A program made the position numbers and the translations under genes. A DNA stretch of 64,000 nt from Rhodocyclaceae bacterium (GTDB lineage Bacteria > Pseudomonadota > Gammaproteobacteria > Burkholderiales > Rhodocyclaceae). Numbering within the stretch: position 1 is the stretch's first letter; each line of letters begins with the position of its first letter. Shown one piece after another: positions 36,010-44,012 of this stretch. The stretch lies in the NCBI GenBank assembly GCA_016704145.1, contig JADJAS010000003.1, forward strand, positions 1 to 64,000. Direction: 5' to 3'. Below the pieces are notes generated by a model. It saw only the letters and a list, made by a program, of their open reading frames with translations. It was not told the origin of the DNA and ran no database searches.

Positions 36010-37245
36010 ATGTCCAATTCCCGCGTCGCCCCAGGCGCCATGATGCGCGTTGTCTGCCTGCTGGCCCTGATCGTCGCCAGCCTGCCGGTTGGCGCGGGGG
36101 GCGACTCGCTGGCCGAGGCGGTGCGCGCGCTGGAGTCATCGCTGGCGGCGAACCAGGTCGCCGCGGCGGCCGGCGCCGAGTCCACCGCCCGTTACGGCGA
36201 AGGCCTGGTGGCCGTTGCCCTGGAAGTCTTCGAACAGTCGCGCCATCTTGACAAGCCCTATTTCCGTCGCGGCGACGGCATCGATGGCCGCGCCGGACTG
36301 TACAACCCGGACAACCTCTACAGTTCCGCCCTGGTGAGCGACCTGGGGCGTTACCGCATTCGCGGGCGGCGCGGCAGTCATGTCATGCTCACCCTGCAAG
36401 TCCTGGATGCCTATCCCATGATCGGTCTCGGTCGTAACCTCGCTGTTATCGACCTCGACGCGATGGGCATCAAGCCCGGCGAATCGTTCGAACTGCTCCT
36501 GGGCGGCGAGCGCCAGCCTGGTCGTTGGGTACCTCTGCCGTTCGGTACACGGGCGCTGCTGGCGCGGCAGACATTTTCCGACTGGGAACGGGAAACGCCC
36601 ACGGTACTCTCGATCGAGCGGCTCGACCGGGACGCGCCGCGCGTGGATTCCACCATGCCCGAGCGCAACGCCGCCGATTACCTGCGGGCTGTCGACCGCA
36701 CCTGGAACGAGGGCTATCTGCCCATGATCCGGCGCCTGCCCGAGAATCGGCTGCCGCCACCGCGCGCCAGCGATACCGGCGCGGGCGGCTTGGGCGGCCA
36801 ACAGTCGGTGATGGCGCGCTATCGCTTGGGCGTCGACCAGGCGTTGCTGGTTATGGTAAAGAAAAGCGGGGCTCGTTACCAAGGCATCCAGCTTGGCGAT
36901 CCGTGGTTCGTCACGCCCAACTACATCGATCGGCAGGTCAGCCTGACGGCGGCCCAGGCGGTCACCGATGCCGATGGCTATTTCCGTTTCGTCATCAGCC
37001 TGCGCGATCCGGGGGTGGCCAATTGGTTGGACCCCGCCGGTTTTGCCGAAGGTTATCTGTTCATGCGCTGGCAGGGGCTGGATCGGCCGCTGACCGCCGC
37101 GGAGGCACCCGTGGCGGAGGTGGTCGAACTCGCCGACCTGGCGGTGCGCCTGCCGGCCGACACCCGTCGCGTCACGCCGGAGGCGCGCCGCGAACAACTG
37201 CTGCGCCGGCAATGGGTGCCCATCCGCCGGGTCGCGGTGAACTGA
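36010..37245 (+). CDS. Exported conserved protein of unknown function
   Basis: 411 residues, ATG 36010. A second ATG pair at residues 11-12 (MMRVVCLLALIVASLPVGAGG) could be the real start of the signal peptide. Residues 60-130 contain YFRRGDGIDGRAGLYNPDNLYSSA in a segment that looks like a family motif. The central segment ESFELLL to RQTFSDWERE is homologous to the fragment at 34549-34698. No catalytic motif is recognisable. It may belong to the accessory cluster functionally, being of the same family as the remnant behind the alkylsulfatase-like gene. Confidence 0.6.
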   Translation: MSNSRVAPGAMMRVVCLLALIVASLPVGAGGDSLAEAVRALESSLAANQVAAAAGAESTARYGEGLVAVALEVFEQSRHLDKPYFRRGDGIDGRAGLYNPDNLYSSALVSDLGRYRIRGRRGSHVMLTLQVLDAYPMIGLGRNLAVIDLDAMGIKPGESFELLLGGERQPGRWVPLPFGTRALLARQTFSDWERETPTVLSIERLDRDAPRVDSTMPERNAADYLRAVDRTWNEGYLPMIRRLPENRLPPPRASDTGAGGLGGQQSVMARYRLGVDQALLVMVKKSGARYQGIQLGDPWFVTPNYIDRQVSLTAAQAVTDADGYFRFVISLRDPGVANWLDPAGFAEGYLFMRWQGLDRPLTAAEAPVAEVVELADLAVRLPADTRRVTPEARREQLLRRQWVPIRRVAVN

Positions 37246-37260
37246 ACGGCGTGCTGGCGC

Positions 37261-39951
37261 TCAGTCGAGCGCCAGCACGCCGCGCTTGAGGCCGGCGTCC
37301 TCCGGGTGGGCCGAGAGCACGAAGCCCAGGCTGGTGACGAAGCGGATCATGCGCGTGTTTTCCGAGAGGAAGTCGCCGTTCATGTACTTGAGGCCGCGCG
37401 TGCGGGCCGCTTCGATCAGCACGCCCATCAGCTTGCGCGCTACCCCCTTGCCCTGCCATTCGTCGGCGGCGACGATGGCGAACTCGCAGGATTCGCCGTC
37501 GGGATTGGTCGCGTAGCGGGCGACGCCGATTTCCTTGTCCCGGCCGTCCGTCCGGACGAGAGCGATGAACGCCATCTCACGGTCGTAGTCGATCTGCGTG
37601 AGGCGGATCAACTGCGCCTGTGACAGTTCGCGGATGGTGTTCATGAAGCGGAAATACTTGGTCTCGGGCGACAGGTTTTTGACGAACTCCTGCTCGAGGT
37701 CGCCATCCTCGGGCTTGATCGGACGGATGGTGACGGTCTGGCCATCCTTGGTCTGGTACTTGACGGTGAGCTGCGAAGGATACGGGTGGATGGCCATGTG
37801 GTCATAGCGCCCCGCCGTCAGCGGTAAATGCTCGATCGCGATGCTGGCGTCCACCGCCACCGCGCCGTTTTCGTCGACGATCAGCGGGTTGATGTCGAGC
37901 TGCGCTATCCAGGGCAGTTCGCAGACCATTTCGGAAACGCGCAACAGAACCGCTTCAAGCGCTTCCATGTTCACCGGCGGCATGTTGCGGAAGGCGCCGA
38001 GCTTGGCCGAGGTGTGCGTTGACGCCAGCATGTCGGCGATCAGGAAGCCGTTCAACGGTGGCAGCGCCACGGCCCGGTCCCTGCCGCTGACTTCGATGCC
38101 CGAACCACCCGGTCCGAACAGGATGGTCGGGCCGAAGATCTGGTCCCGCATCATGCCGACCATCAGTTCGCGGCCATTCGCCTTCTGGATCATCGGCTCG
38201 ATGGCGACACCATGGATGACGGCGTCGGGCCGGTTCTTGCATACTTCATCGACCATCTCCTTGTAGGCGTCGCGCACTGCGGCGAGCGAGTTGAGGTTGA
38301 GGCGCACGCCGCCGGAATCCGACTTGTGGAGGATCTGCGGCGAATCGATCTTCATGACCACCGGCAGGCCGATTTCTTCCGCCAGCACCATGGCCTCGGA
38401 AGGCGAGCGGGCGACCACGGTCTGGGCGATCGGAATGCGGAACGCCGCCAGCAGGGCTTTCGATTCCATTTCGTTCAACACCTTGCGGCCTTCCTGCAGG
38501 GCCGTCTCGATGACTAGCCTGGCTGATTCGAGCCTGGGCGGTACGTGGTCGGCGATGGAGGGCGGCGTTTCCATCAGCAAGCGCTGGTTGCGGTAATAGT
38601 TCGAAATGTGCGAGAACAGCTCGACCGCCGGTTCCGGGGTACGGAACGTCGGGATGCCGGCGCCCTTGAACAGCAGGCGGGCTTCGCGCACTTGCTCCTC
38701 GCCCATCCAGCAGGTCACGACCGGCTTGTCGGTGGTGCGTGCAATCTCGATCAGCTTGCGTGCCGCCTGCGTCGGATCGGTCATGGCCTGGGGCGTCAGG
38801 ATGGCCATGACACCGTCGACGTTGTCGTCCTCCAGGCAGGCCTGCAGCGCGATTTCGTAGCGGGCCGGATCAGCGTCGCCGAGCAGGTCAAGCGGATTGC
38901 CTTTCGACCAATTGGAGGGCAGTGTGGCGTTAAGTCTGGCTTGCGTGGTTGCGGACAGCTTGGCCAGCGGTATGCCGATGTCGCAACAATGGTCGGCAGC
39001 CATGACGCCGGGACCGCCGCCGTTGGTGATGATGGCCAGACGGTTGCCGCGCGGACGAAAATGGGAAAACAGCGCGGAAGCGGCGGCGTACATCTGGCCG
39101 ACCGTGCCCAGCCGCACCACGCCGGCGCGGCGCAGGGCGGCATCGAACACATCGTCGGCGCCCACCGAGGCGCCGGAATGCGACCGGGCCGCCCGCTCGC
39201 CACAGGGATGCTTGCCGACCTTGATCAGCAGCACCGGCTTGCAGCGCGCGGCGGCGCGCAGGGCGCTCATGAAGCGCCGCGCGTTCTTGATGCCCTCGAT
39301 GTAGAGGAAGATGTTCTGCGTCCTCGGATCGGCGACCATGTATTCGAGGATCTCGCCGAAATCGACGTCGGCTTCGGCGCCCAGCGATACCACCGAGGAG
39401 AAGCCGACCTTATTGGGCAGGGCCCAGTCGAGGATGGCCGTGCACAGGGCGCCGGATTGGGAAATCAGGCCGATGGTGCCGGGGTTGGCATTGGCGTGGG
39501 CGAAGCTCAGGTTGAGGCCGGCCGAGGGACGCATGATGCCCAGGCAGTTCGGGCCGAGCAGGCGCAAGCCGTGGCGCCGGGCGTTCTCGACGGTGGCGCG
39601 TTCCAGCGCGATGCCTCGCCCTCCCACTTCGGCGAATCCTCCCGAGATGACGATCGCGGCCTTGGCGCCGGCGCGGCCGCAGGCATCGACGATATCGGGC
39701 ACGGTGGCGGCCCGGGTGCAGATCACCGCCAGGTCGAGACGCTGGGGAATGCTTTCGACGCTGTCGTGGGCGTCATGGCCAAACACCGTGTCGTGCTTGG
39801 GATTGACGAAAAAGACCTTGCCGCCGAAGTTGGCGTCAAGGACATTGCGCGCCAAGGTTTCGCCGATCGAACCAGGTGTTTCGGAGGCGCCGACGATGGC
39901 GATCGATTGTGGCTCCAGTAACGGAGTCAGGTAGTGACGCTCGCTGTTCAT
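37261..39951 (-). CDS. Acyl-CoA synthetase (NDP-forming)/GNAT fusion, Pat-like protein acetyltransferase
   Basis: 896 residues from ATG 39951 (MNSERHYLTPLL). Domain order: CoA-binding domain (IAIVGASETPGSIGETLARNV), succinyl-CoA-ligase-like domains, an ATP-grasp domain (about 480-700, PVVMKIDSPQILHKSDSGGVRLNL) and a C-terminal GNAT domain (about 745-890, EFAIVAADEWQGKGVARKLMGVLIEAARTRGL). This is the layout of Pat (YfiQ), which acetylates lysines of metabolic enzymes such as acetyl-CoA synthetase. SHSGASVG keeps a histidine at the position phosphorylated in NDP-forming synthetases, so the synthetase half may still be active. Confidence 0.9.
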   Translation of the reverse strand: MNSERHYLTPLLEPQSIAIVGASETPGSIGETLARNVLDANFGGKVFFVNPKHDTVFGHDAHDSVESIPQRLDLAVICTRAATVPDIVDACGRAGAKAAIVISGGFAEVGGRGIALERATVENARRHGLRLLGPNCLGIMRPSAGLNLSFAHANANPGTIGLISQSGALCTAILDWALPNKVGFSSVVSLGAEADVDFGEILEYMVADPRTQNIFLYIEGIKNARRFMSALRAAARCKPVLLIKVGKHPCGERAARSHSGASVGADDVFDAALRRAGVVRLGTVGQMYAAASALFSHFRPRGNRLAIITNGGGPGVMAADHCCDIGIPLAKLSATTQARLNATLPSNWSKGNPLDLLGDADPARYEIALQACLEDDNVDGVMAILTPQAMTDPTQAARKLIEIARTTDKPVVTCWMGEEQVREARLLFKGAGIPTFRTPEPAVELFSHISNYYRNQRLLMETPPSIADHVPPRLESARLVIETALQEGRKVLNEMESKALLAAFRIPIAQTVVARSPSEAMVLAEEIGLPVVMKIDSPQILHKSDSGGVRLNLNSLAAVRDAYKEMVDEVCKNRPDAVIHGVAIEPMIQKANGRELMVGMMRDQIFGPTILFGPGGSGIEVSGRDRAVALPPLNGFLIADMLASTHTSAKLGAFRNMPPVNMEALEAVLLRVSEMVCELPWIAQLDINPLIVDENGAVAVDASIAIEHLPLTAGRYDHMAIHPYPSQLTVKYQTKDGQTVTIRPIKPEDGDLEQEFVKNLSPETKYFRFMNTIRELSQAQLIRLTQIDYDREMAFIALVRTDGRDKEIGVARYATNPDGESCEFAIVAADEWQGKGVARKLMGVLIEAARTRGLKYMNGDFLSENTRMIRFVTSLGFVLSAHPEDAGLKRGVLALD

Positions 39952-40060
39952 GATATCTTGCGCCAGGAAATATTGCGCTGCAACAAAGATTGTGGCCAAT
40001 ATAGCACCGTCGCCCTACTCGCTCAGTCATTACGGCAGAAAATCGGCGAAAATCAAGCTC

Positions 40061-40633
40061 ATGTCGGAACCGTTGCCATCCTCCGCGCCTTTGGCGCCTT
40101 CGCCGTGGGTGTGCCGCTTCGCCGGATTGATTCCCGCCGGCGGGGAGGTGCTCGACCTGGCCTGCGGCGGTGGTCGCCACGCGCGGTACCTGGCTGGCCT
40201 GGGCTATCGCGTGGAGGCCGTCGATCGTGACGAAAGTCAGTTGTCGCGGCTCGCCGATGTTCCGCGGATCACGACGCGCCAAGCCGACCTCGAGGGTGGT
40301 CCGTGGCCCTACTTCGGCCGCCAGTTCGAGGGCATCGTGGTCACCCACTACCTCTGGCGCCCCTTGATGCCTCAGCTCATGGCTTGTCTGGCCGAAGGCG
40401 GCACGCTGATCTATGAAACCTTCATGCTTGGCAACGAGCGTTTCGGCAAGCCCGCCAACCCGCAGTTCCTGCTGCGGCACGGCGAATTGATCGACCTGAT
40501 GCACAAGCGCTTCACCGTCATCGCCTTCGAGCAGGGCGAGGTCGCCAGCCCCTGGCCGGCTGTCATCCAGCGCATCTGCGTCTGCCGCCGGCGCGAGGTC
40601 AGGCTGCCAGGATGCGCCGGGCTAGCCGACTGA
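40061..40633 (+). CDS. SAM-dependent methyltransferase
   Basis: 190 residues from ATG 40061. Motif I is VLDLACGGGRHARYLAGLGY, motif II VEAVDRD, and a later GTLIYETFMLGNERFGKP resembles TehB-like and related small methyltransferases. Substrate unknown. It is divergent from the Pat-like gene. Its 3' end overlaps the convergent mnmH end by 35 bases. Confidence 0.82.
   Translation: MSEPLPSSAPLAPSPWVCRFAGLIPAGGEVLDLACGGGRHARYLAGLGYRVEAVDRDESQLSRLADVPRITTRQADLEGGPWPYFGRQFEGIVVTHYLWRPLMPQLMACLAEGGTLIYETFMLGNERFGKPANPQFLLRHGELIDLMHKRFTVIAFEQGEVASPWPAVIQRICVCRRREVRLPGCAGLAD
40233..40255 (+). repeat. AAAGTCAG dispersed 23-bp repeat, copy 8
   Basis: AAAGTCAG then TTGTCGCGGCTCGCC in the methyltransferase gene, encoding ESQLSRLA; the most divergent of the strong copies. 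Confidence 0.6.
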
Positions 40634-41687
40634 CCCCTCCGGGCGAGAGGTCGTCGGTGGCGAAGGCGGCGGCGTCGCCGTAGTCCCGGTAGTTCTTCGT
40701 CTGCGAGCGTTGGTACAGCGGGTCGTAGTGATGCTCGAGCAATTCGCCGACCAGCGCGCGATAGCGTCCCGTTTCCACCATGCCGAGCCAGCGTGCCAGC
40801 GTTTCGTTGCTTTGCAGACCGCGCAGGTGGCCGAGCTTTTCGGCCAGCCAGTGCGGGTCTTCGAGCAGGTAGGCGTAGTCCCGCAGCAGAAATTCGACGC
40901 GTGCCGGCGTGGTGGCGTCGATGCGCAGGCAGGGGGCGGCGCGGATGGCGGCGATCAGCGCATCCGGCACCTGTACCACGCCGATGCGTCGACTTTCCGC
41001 TTCGGCATACACCGGCCGCGCCGGCTCGAGCGCCGACAGTGCCGTGTGCAGACGGGTTTCGAATGCTTTCTGAGATGGTTGTGCCTCATGAGGCAGGGTG
41101 CCGAGCACCGAGCCCTTGTGGGCCGCGAGTTCCTCGAGGTGCAGGATCTGCGCGCCCTCGGCGGCCAGCGCTTCGAGGACGCGGCTCTTGGCGCAGCCCG
41201 TGGCGCCGGAAATCACGCGGAAGGAGAACTTGCCTGGCAACCCGGTCAATTCGGCAACGATTCGTTTGCGCCAAGCCTTGTAGCCGCCCTCGAGCCGATG
41301 GGCGTCCCAGCCGATCTCGCGCAGGACATGGGTGAAGGCCCCGCTGCGTTTGCCGCCGCGCCAGCAATAGACCAGCGGCCGCCAGTCCTTCGGCCGGTCG
41401 AGAAAGCGTTCCTCGATGTGGCGGGCGATGTTGCGGGCGACTAGCGCCGCGCCGATTTTCTTGGCTTCGAAGGCCGAAACCTGCTTGTAGAGCGTACCGA
41501 CCCGGGCGCGCTCGTCGTCGGACAGCGCGGGGCAACTGATCGCGCCGGGCAGGTGGTCGTCGGCAAACTCGGAAGGGGAACGGGCGTCGATGATCGCGTC
41601 GAAGCCCGCCAGTTGTGATAGTGTGGCGACCCCTTTGGCGTGGCGCTCAGGTGCGTCAGGCGCGCGCTCCGACACGGCAACTCCCAT
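40599..41687 (-). CDS. mnmH: tRNA 2-selenouridine synthase MnmH (SelU)
   Basis: 362 residues from ATG 41687; ATG 41696 or GTG 41705 are alternatives. The N-terminal rhodanese domain has the catalytic cysteine in LVYCWRGGKRSGA, and the P-loop is GATGCAKS. It replaces sulfur by selenium in wobble 2-thiouridine of tRNAs for Lys, Glu and Gln, using selenophosphate from SelD. The start codon overlaps that of divergent selD within a CCATGG. Linkage with selD supports the call. Confidence 0.93.
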   Translation of the reverse strand: MGVAVSERAPDAPERHAKGVATLSQLAGFDAIIDARSPSEFADDHLPGAISCPALSDDERARVGTLYKQVSAFEAKKIGAALVARNIARHIEERFLDRPKDWRPLVYCWRGGKRSGAFTHVLREIGWDAHRLEGGYKAWRKRIVAELTGLPGKFSFRVISGATGCAKSRVLEALAAEGAQILHLEELAAHKGSVLGTLPHEAQPSQKAFETRLHTALSALEPARPVYAEAESRRIGVVQVPDALIAAIRAAPCLRIDATTPARVEFLLRDYAYLLEDPHWLAEKLGHLRGLQSNETLARWLGMVETGRYRALVGELLEHHYDPLYQRSQTKNYRDYGDAAAFATDDLSPGGVSRLARRILAA

Positions 41688-42735
41688 GGAAAACATCAAG
41701 CTCACCCAGTTCAGTCACGGCGGCGGTTGAGGCTGCAAGATTGCGTCGGCCGTGTTGTCGCGCATTATCGCCGAATCACCCCTGAAGACGTTGCCGGCCG
41801 ATCTCCTGGTGGGGATCGAAACTGCGGACGACGCGGCCGTCTATCGCCTCAACGACTCGCAGGCGGTGATCGCCACCACCGATTTCTTCATGCCCATCGT
41901 GGACGACCCGCGCGATTTCGGCCGCATCGCCGCCGCCAATGCGCTGTCGGATGTCTATGCCATGGGCGGTCGGCCGATCTTCGCCCTGGCGGTGGTCGGC
42001 ATGCCCATCGCCAAGCTGCCCGAGGCCGTCATTCACGCAATTCTCGAAGGCGGCGCCTCGGTCTGCGCCGAGGCTGGCATTCCCATCGCCGGCGGCCATT
42101 CCATCGATTCGCCGGAGCCGATCTACGGCCTGGTCGGCATCGGCATCGTGCGACCGGACCAGATCAAGACCAATCGTGGCGCCCGCGACGGCGATGCATT
42201 GATCCTGAGCAAGCCGCTCGGCATCGGCATCCTCTCGGCGGCGCTGAAGAAGGGCCTGCTGTCGTCGGTCGGCTACGACGAAATGGTGCGCTGGACGGCG
42301 CGCCTGAACATGACCGGCGCCAGGCTGGCGGAGCTTTCCGGAGTCCATGCCATCACCGATGTGACTGGCTTCGGGCTCGCCGGCCACCTGCTGGAGATCT
42401 GTCGTGGCTCGGGCACGTCCGCGAACGTGGCGTTGGCCGCCGTGCCGATGATCGAGGAGGCGGTGACGCACGTCCGGGCGGGCATTGCCACCGGTGCGTC
42501 CGCGCGCAATTGGGAAAGTTTCGGCAAGGATGTCGATCTGCCGACCGCTTGCCCGGAATGGCAGAACAAGATGATCACCGATCCGCAAACCAGCGGCGGA
42601 CTATTGGTGGCGTGCGCGCCGGAACTTGCCGGCGAGGTGCTGGCGGCATTCCGTTCCGACGGCTTCGACCGCGCGGCGGTGATCGGACGATTCAGCGTGC
42701 CGGTCGGCGCGTCGCCGCGGCTGACTTTCACCTGA
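41686..42735 (+). CDS. selD: Selenide, water dikinase SelD, a selenoprotein with in-frame TGA
   Basis: 349 residues from ATG 41686. The N-terminus reads MENIKLTQFSHGGG, then TGA at codon 15 (41728-41730), then GCK. The TGA stands where SelD proteins have the active-site Cys or Sec before GCK, and the reading frame is otherwise open with normal SelD sequence on both sides. A bacterial SECIS-like hairpin lies 11 bases after the TGA. It makes selenophosphate from selenide and ATP. Conserved motifs downstream include IATTDFFMPIVDDPRDFGRIAAANALSDVYAMGG and TDVTGFGLAGHLLE. Standard gene calling would truncate it at about 41752. selA, selB and selC should exist elsewhere. Confidence 0.95.
41742..41764 (+). 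promoter_or_regulatory. Bacterial SECIS-like element in selD mRNA
   Basis: Eleven bases after the selD TGA a hairpin can form: TGCG, a bulged T (41746), CGGC, a six-base loop CGTGTT containing GT, then GTCG and CGCA. The bulged U and the loop GU are the features recognised by SelB in the E. coli fdhF element. One G-U pair is present. The region is coding in selD. Confidence 0.75.
42706..42728 (-). repeat. AAAGTCAG dispersed 23-bp repeat, copy 9
   Basis: Minus strand: AAAGTCAG then CCGCGGCGACGCGCC at the 3' end of selD, where the gene encodes ASPRLTF. Confidence 0.75.
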
Positions 42736-43333
42736 GCAGCGGTTTGAGCGCCGGCCAGACGTAGTCGAGCAGCTTGGGCTGGGCGGCGGCGGTGGGATGC
42801 AGGCCGTCGGGCTGGAAGGCGTTGGCGTCGAGCGCGACCGGCGCCAGCAGGAAAGGCAGCAGCGGCACGTCTGCGTGCCTCGCGACATCGGCGAAGGTCT
42901 GCTCGAATCGGCGGACGTAGTCGGGCCCATAGTTGGGCGGCAGTTTCATGCCGATGAGCAGAACTTTCGCCTTGCGTGTCTTGGCGGCCTGGATCATCGC
43001 CGTCAGGTTGTCGCGCATTTGGGCGACGGGCAGGCCGCGCAGACCATCGTTGGCGCCCAGCGCCAGCACGACCACCGCCGGCTGCGCGCGGTCGAGCGCC
43101 GCGACGAAGCGCGAGCGGCCGCCGGCGGTGGTTTCGCCGCTGATGCTGGCGTTGGACACCGACCAAGGCGGGCGGTTATTCTGAAGCCGCCGGGCCAACA
43201 GCGCCGGCCAACTCTGCTCGACGGCAATGCCGTAGCCGGCCGACAGGCTGTCGCCGAAGACGAGAATGGACGATTGCGCCGATACGCTCATCGGCAGGGC
43301 AAGGACGAACACGAATAGCAGGCGCTTGAGCAT
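42728..43333 (-). CDS. tesA: Periplasmic lysophospholipase/thioesterase I, TesA-type GDSL hydrolase
   Basis: 201 residues from ATG 43333 (43342 is also possible). Signal peptide MLKRLLFVFVLALPMSVSAQ. The SGNH blocks are visible: FGDSLSAGYG (Ser), SISGETTAGG (Gly), LGANDGLRG (Asn) and PDGLHPTAAAQ (Asp/His). It hydrolyses esters or thioesters in the periplasm. It is divergent from a YbbA/LolD-type ATPase, as in E. coli tesA-ybbA. It overlaps the selD end by 8 bases, convergently. Confidence 0.92.
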   Translation of the reverse strand: MLKRLLFVFVLALPMSVSAQSSILVFGDSLSAGYGIAVEQSWPALLARRLQNNRPPWSVSNASISGETTAGGRSRFVAALDRAQPAVVVLALGANDGLRGLPVAQMRDNLTAMIQAAKTRKAKVLLIGMKLPPNYGPDYVRRFEQTFADVARHADVPLLPFLLAPVALDANAFQPDGLHPTAAAQPKLLDYVWPALKPLLR

Positions 43334-44012
43334 GATGATCATCGAGGTTGAAAATCTGGACAAGGATGTCAGGAGCGGCGACGGCACGTTGACGATTCTG
43401 CACGACATTTCGTTCCATGTCGGCGCCGGCGAAGCGGTCGCGGTGGTGGGTGCGTCGGGCTCGGGCAAGTCGACGCTGTTGTCGCTGCTGGCCGGCCTGG
43501 ACACGCCCAGCCGGGGCCATGTGCGGCTGGCCGGCGAGGAAGTGTCGGCACTGAACGAAGATGCCCGCGCCGAGCTGCGCGGCCGGCTGCTCGGCTTCGT
43601 CTTCCAGTCCTTCCAGTTGTTGCCGGCGCTGACGGCGCTGGAAAACGCGGCGCTGCCGCTGGAGCTGATGGCCCGCACCGACGCGCGCGAACAGGCGCGG
43701 GCCATGCTGGCGCGCGTCGGGCTGGCGCAGCGCCTCGACCATTACCCGAAACACCTGTCGGGTGGCGAGCAGCAACGTGTCGCCCTGGCGCGGGCGTTCG
43801 CCGTGCAGCCCAAGCTGCTGCTGGCCGACGAGCCGACCGGCAATCTCGATGCCGCCACCGGCGACGAAATCATCGACCTGATGTTCGCGATGAACCGCGA
43901 GGCGGGCACGACGCTGGTGCTGGTCACCCACGACGAAGCGCTGGCGGCGCGCTGCGGCCGCCGGCTAAGGCTGGCGGCCGGCCGGCTGACCGATTCGGCA
44001 ATAGGCGGATAG
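43332..44012 (+). CDS. ABC transporter ATP-binding protein, YbbA/LolD type
   Basis: 226 residues from ATG 43332. Walker A VVGASGSGKSTLLSLLAGLD, Q-loop FVFQSFQLLP, signature LSGGEQQRVALARAF and Walker B LLADEPTGNLD place it in the MacB/LolD group. Homologues pair with a large permease (YbbP-like) encoded next to them, but none is present here. The next gene is the convergent hpnE, whose 3' end overlaps this gene by 48 bases. It may work with a permease elsewhere, or the permease gene may have been lost. Confidence 0.88.
   Translation: MMIIEVENLDKDVRSGDGTLTILHDISFHVGAGEAVAVVGASGSGKSTLLSLLAGLDTPSRGHVRLAGEEVSALNEDARAELRGRLLGFVFQSFQLLPALTALENAALPLELMARTDAREQARAMLARVGLAQRLDHYPKHLSGGEQQRVALARAFAVQPKLLLADEPTGNLDAATGDEIIDLMFAMNREAGTTLVLVTHDEALAARCGRRLRLAAGRLTDSAIGG

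Noticed and set aside
38545..39921. 458-codon plus-strand ORF antisense to the Pat-like gene
   Set aside because: It lies wholly within a well-conserved minus-strand gene, its product has the Arg/Ala/Gly-rich composition of a shadow frame in GC-rich DNA and no recognisable domain.
41752..42735. selD starting after the TGA as a complete gene or a nonsense-mutated pseudogene
   Set aside because: The TGA is precisely at the known Sec position, conserved sequence continues upstream to an ATG, and a SECIS-like hairpin follows.
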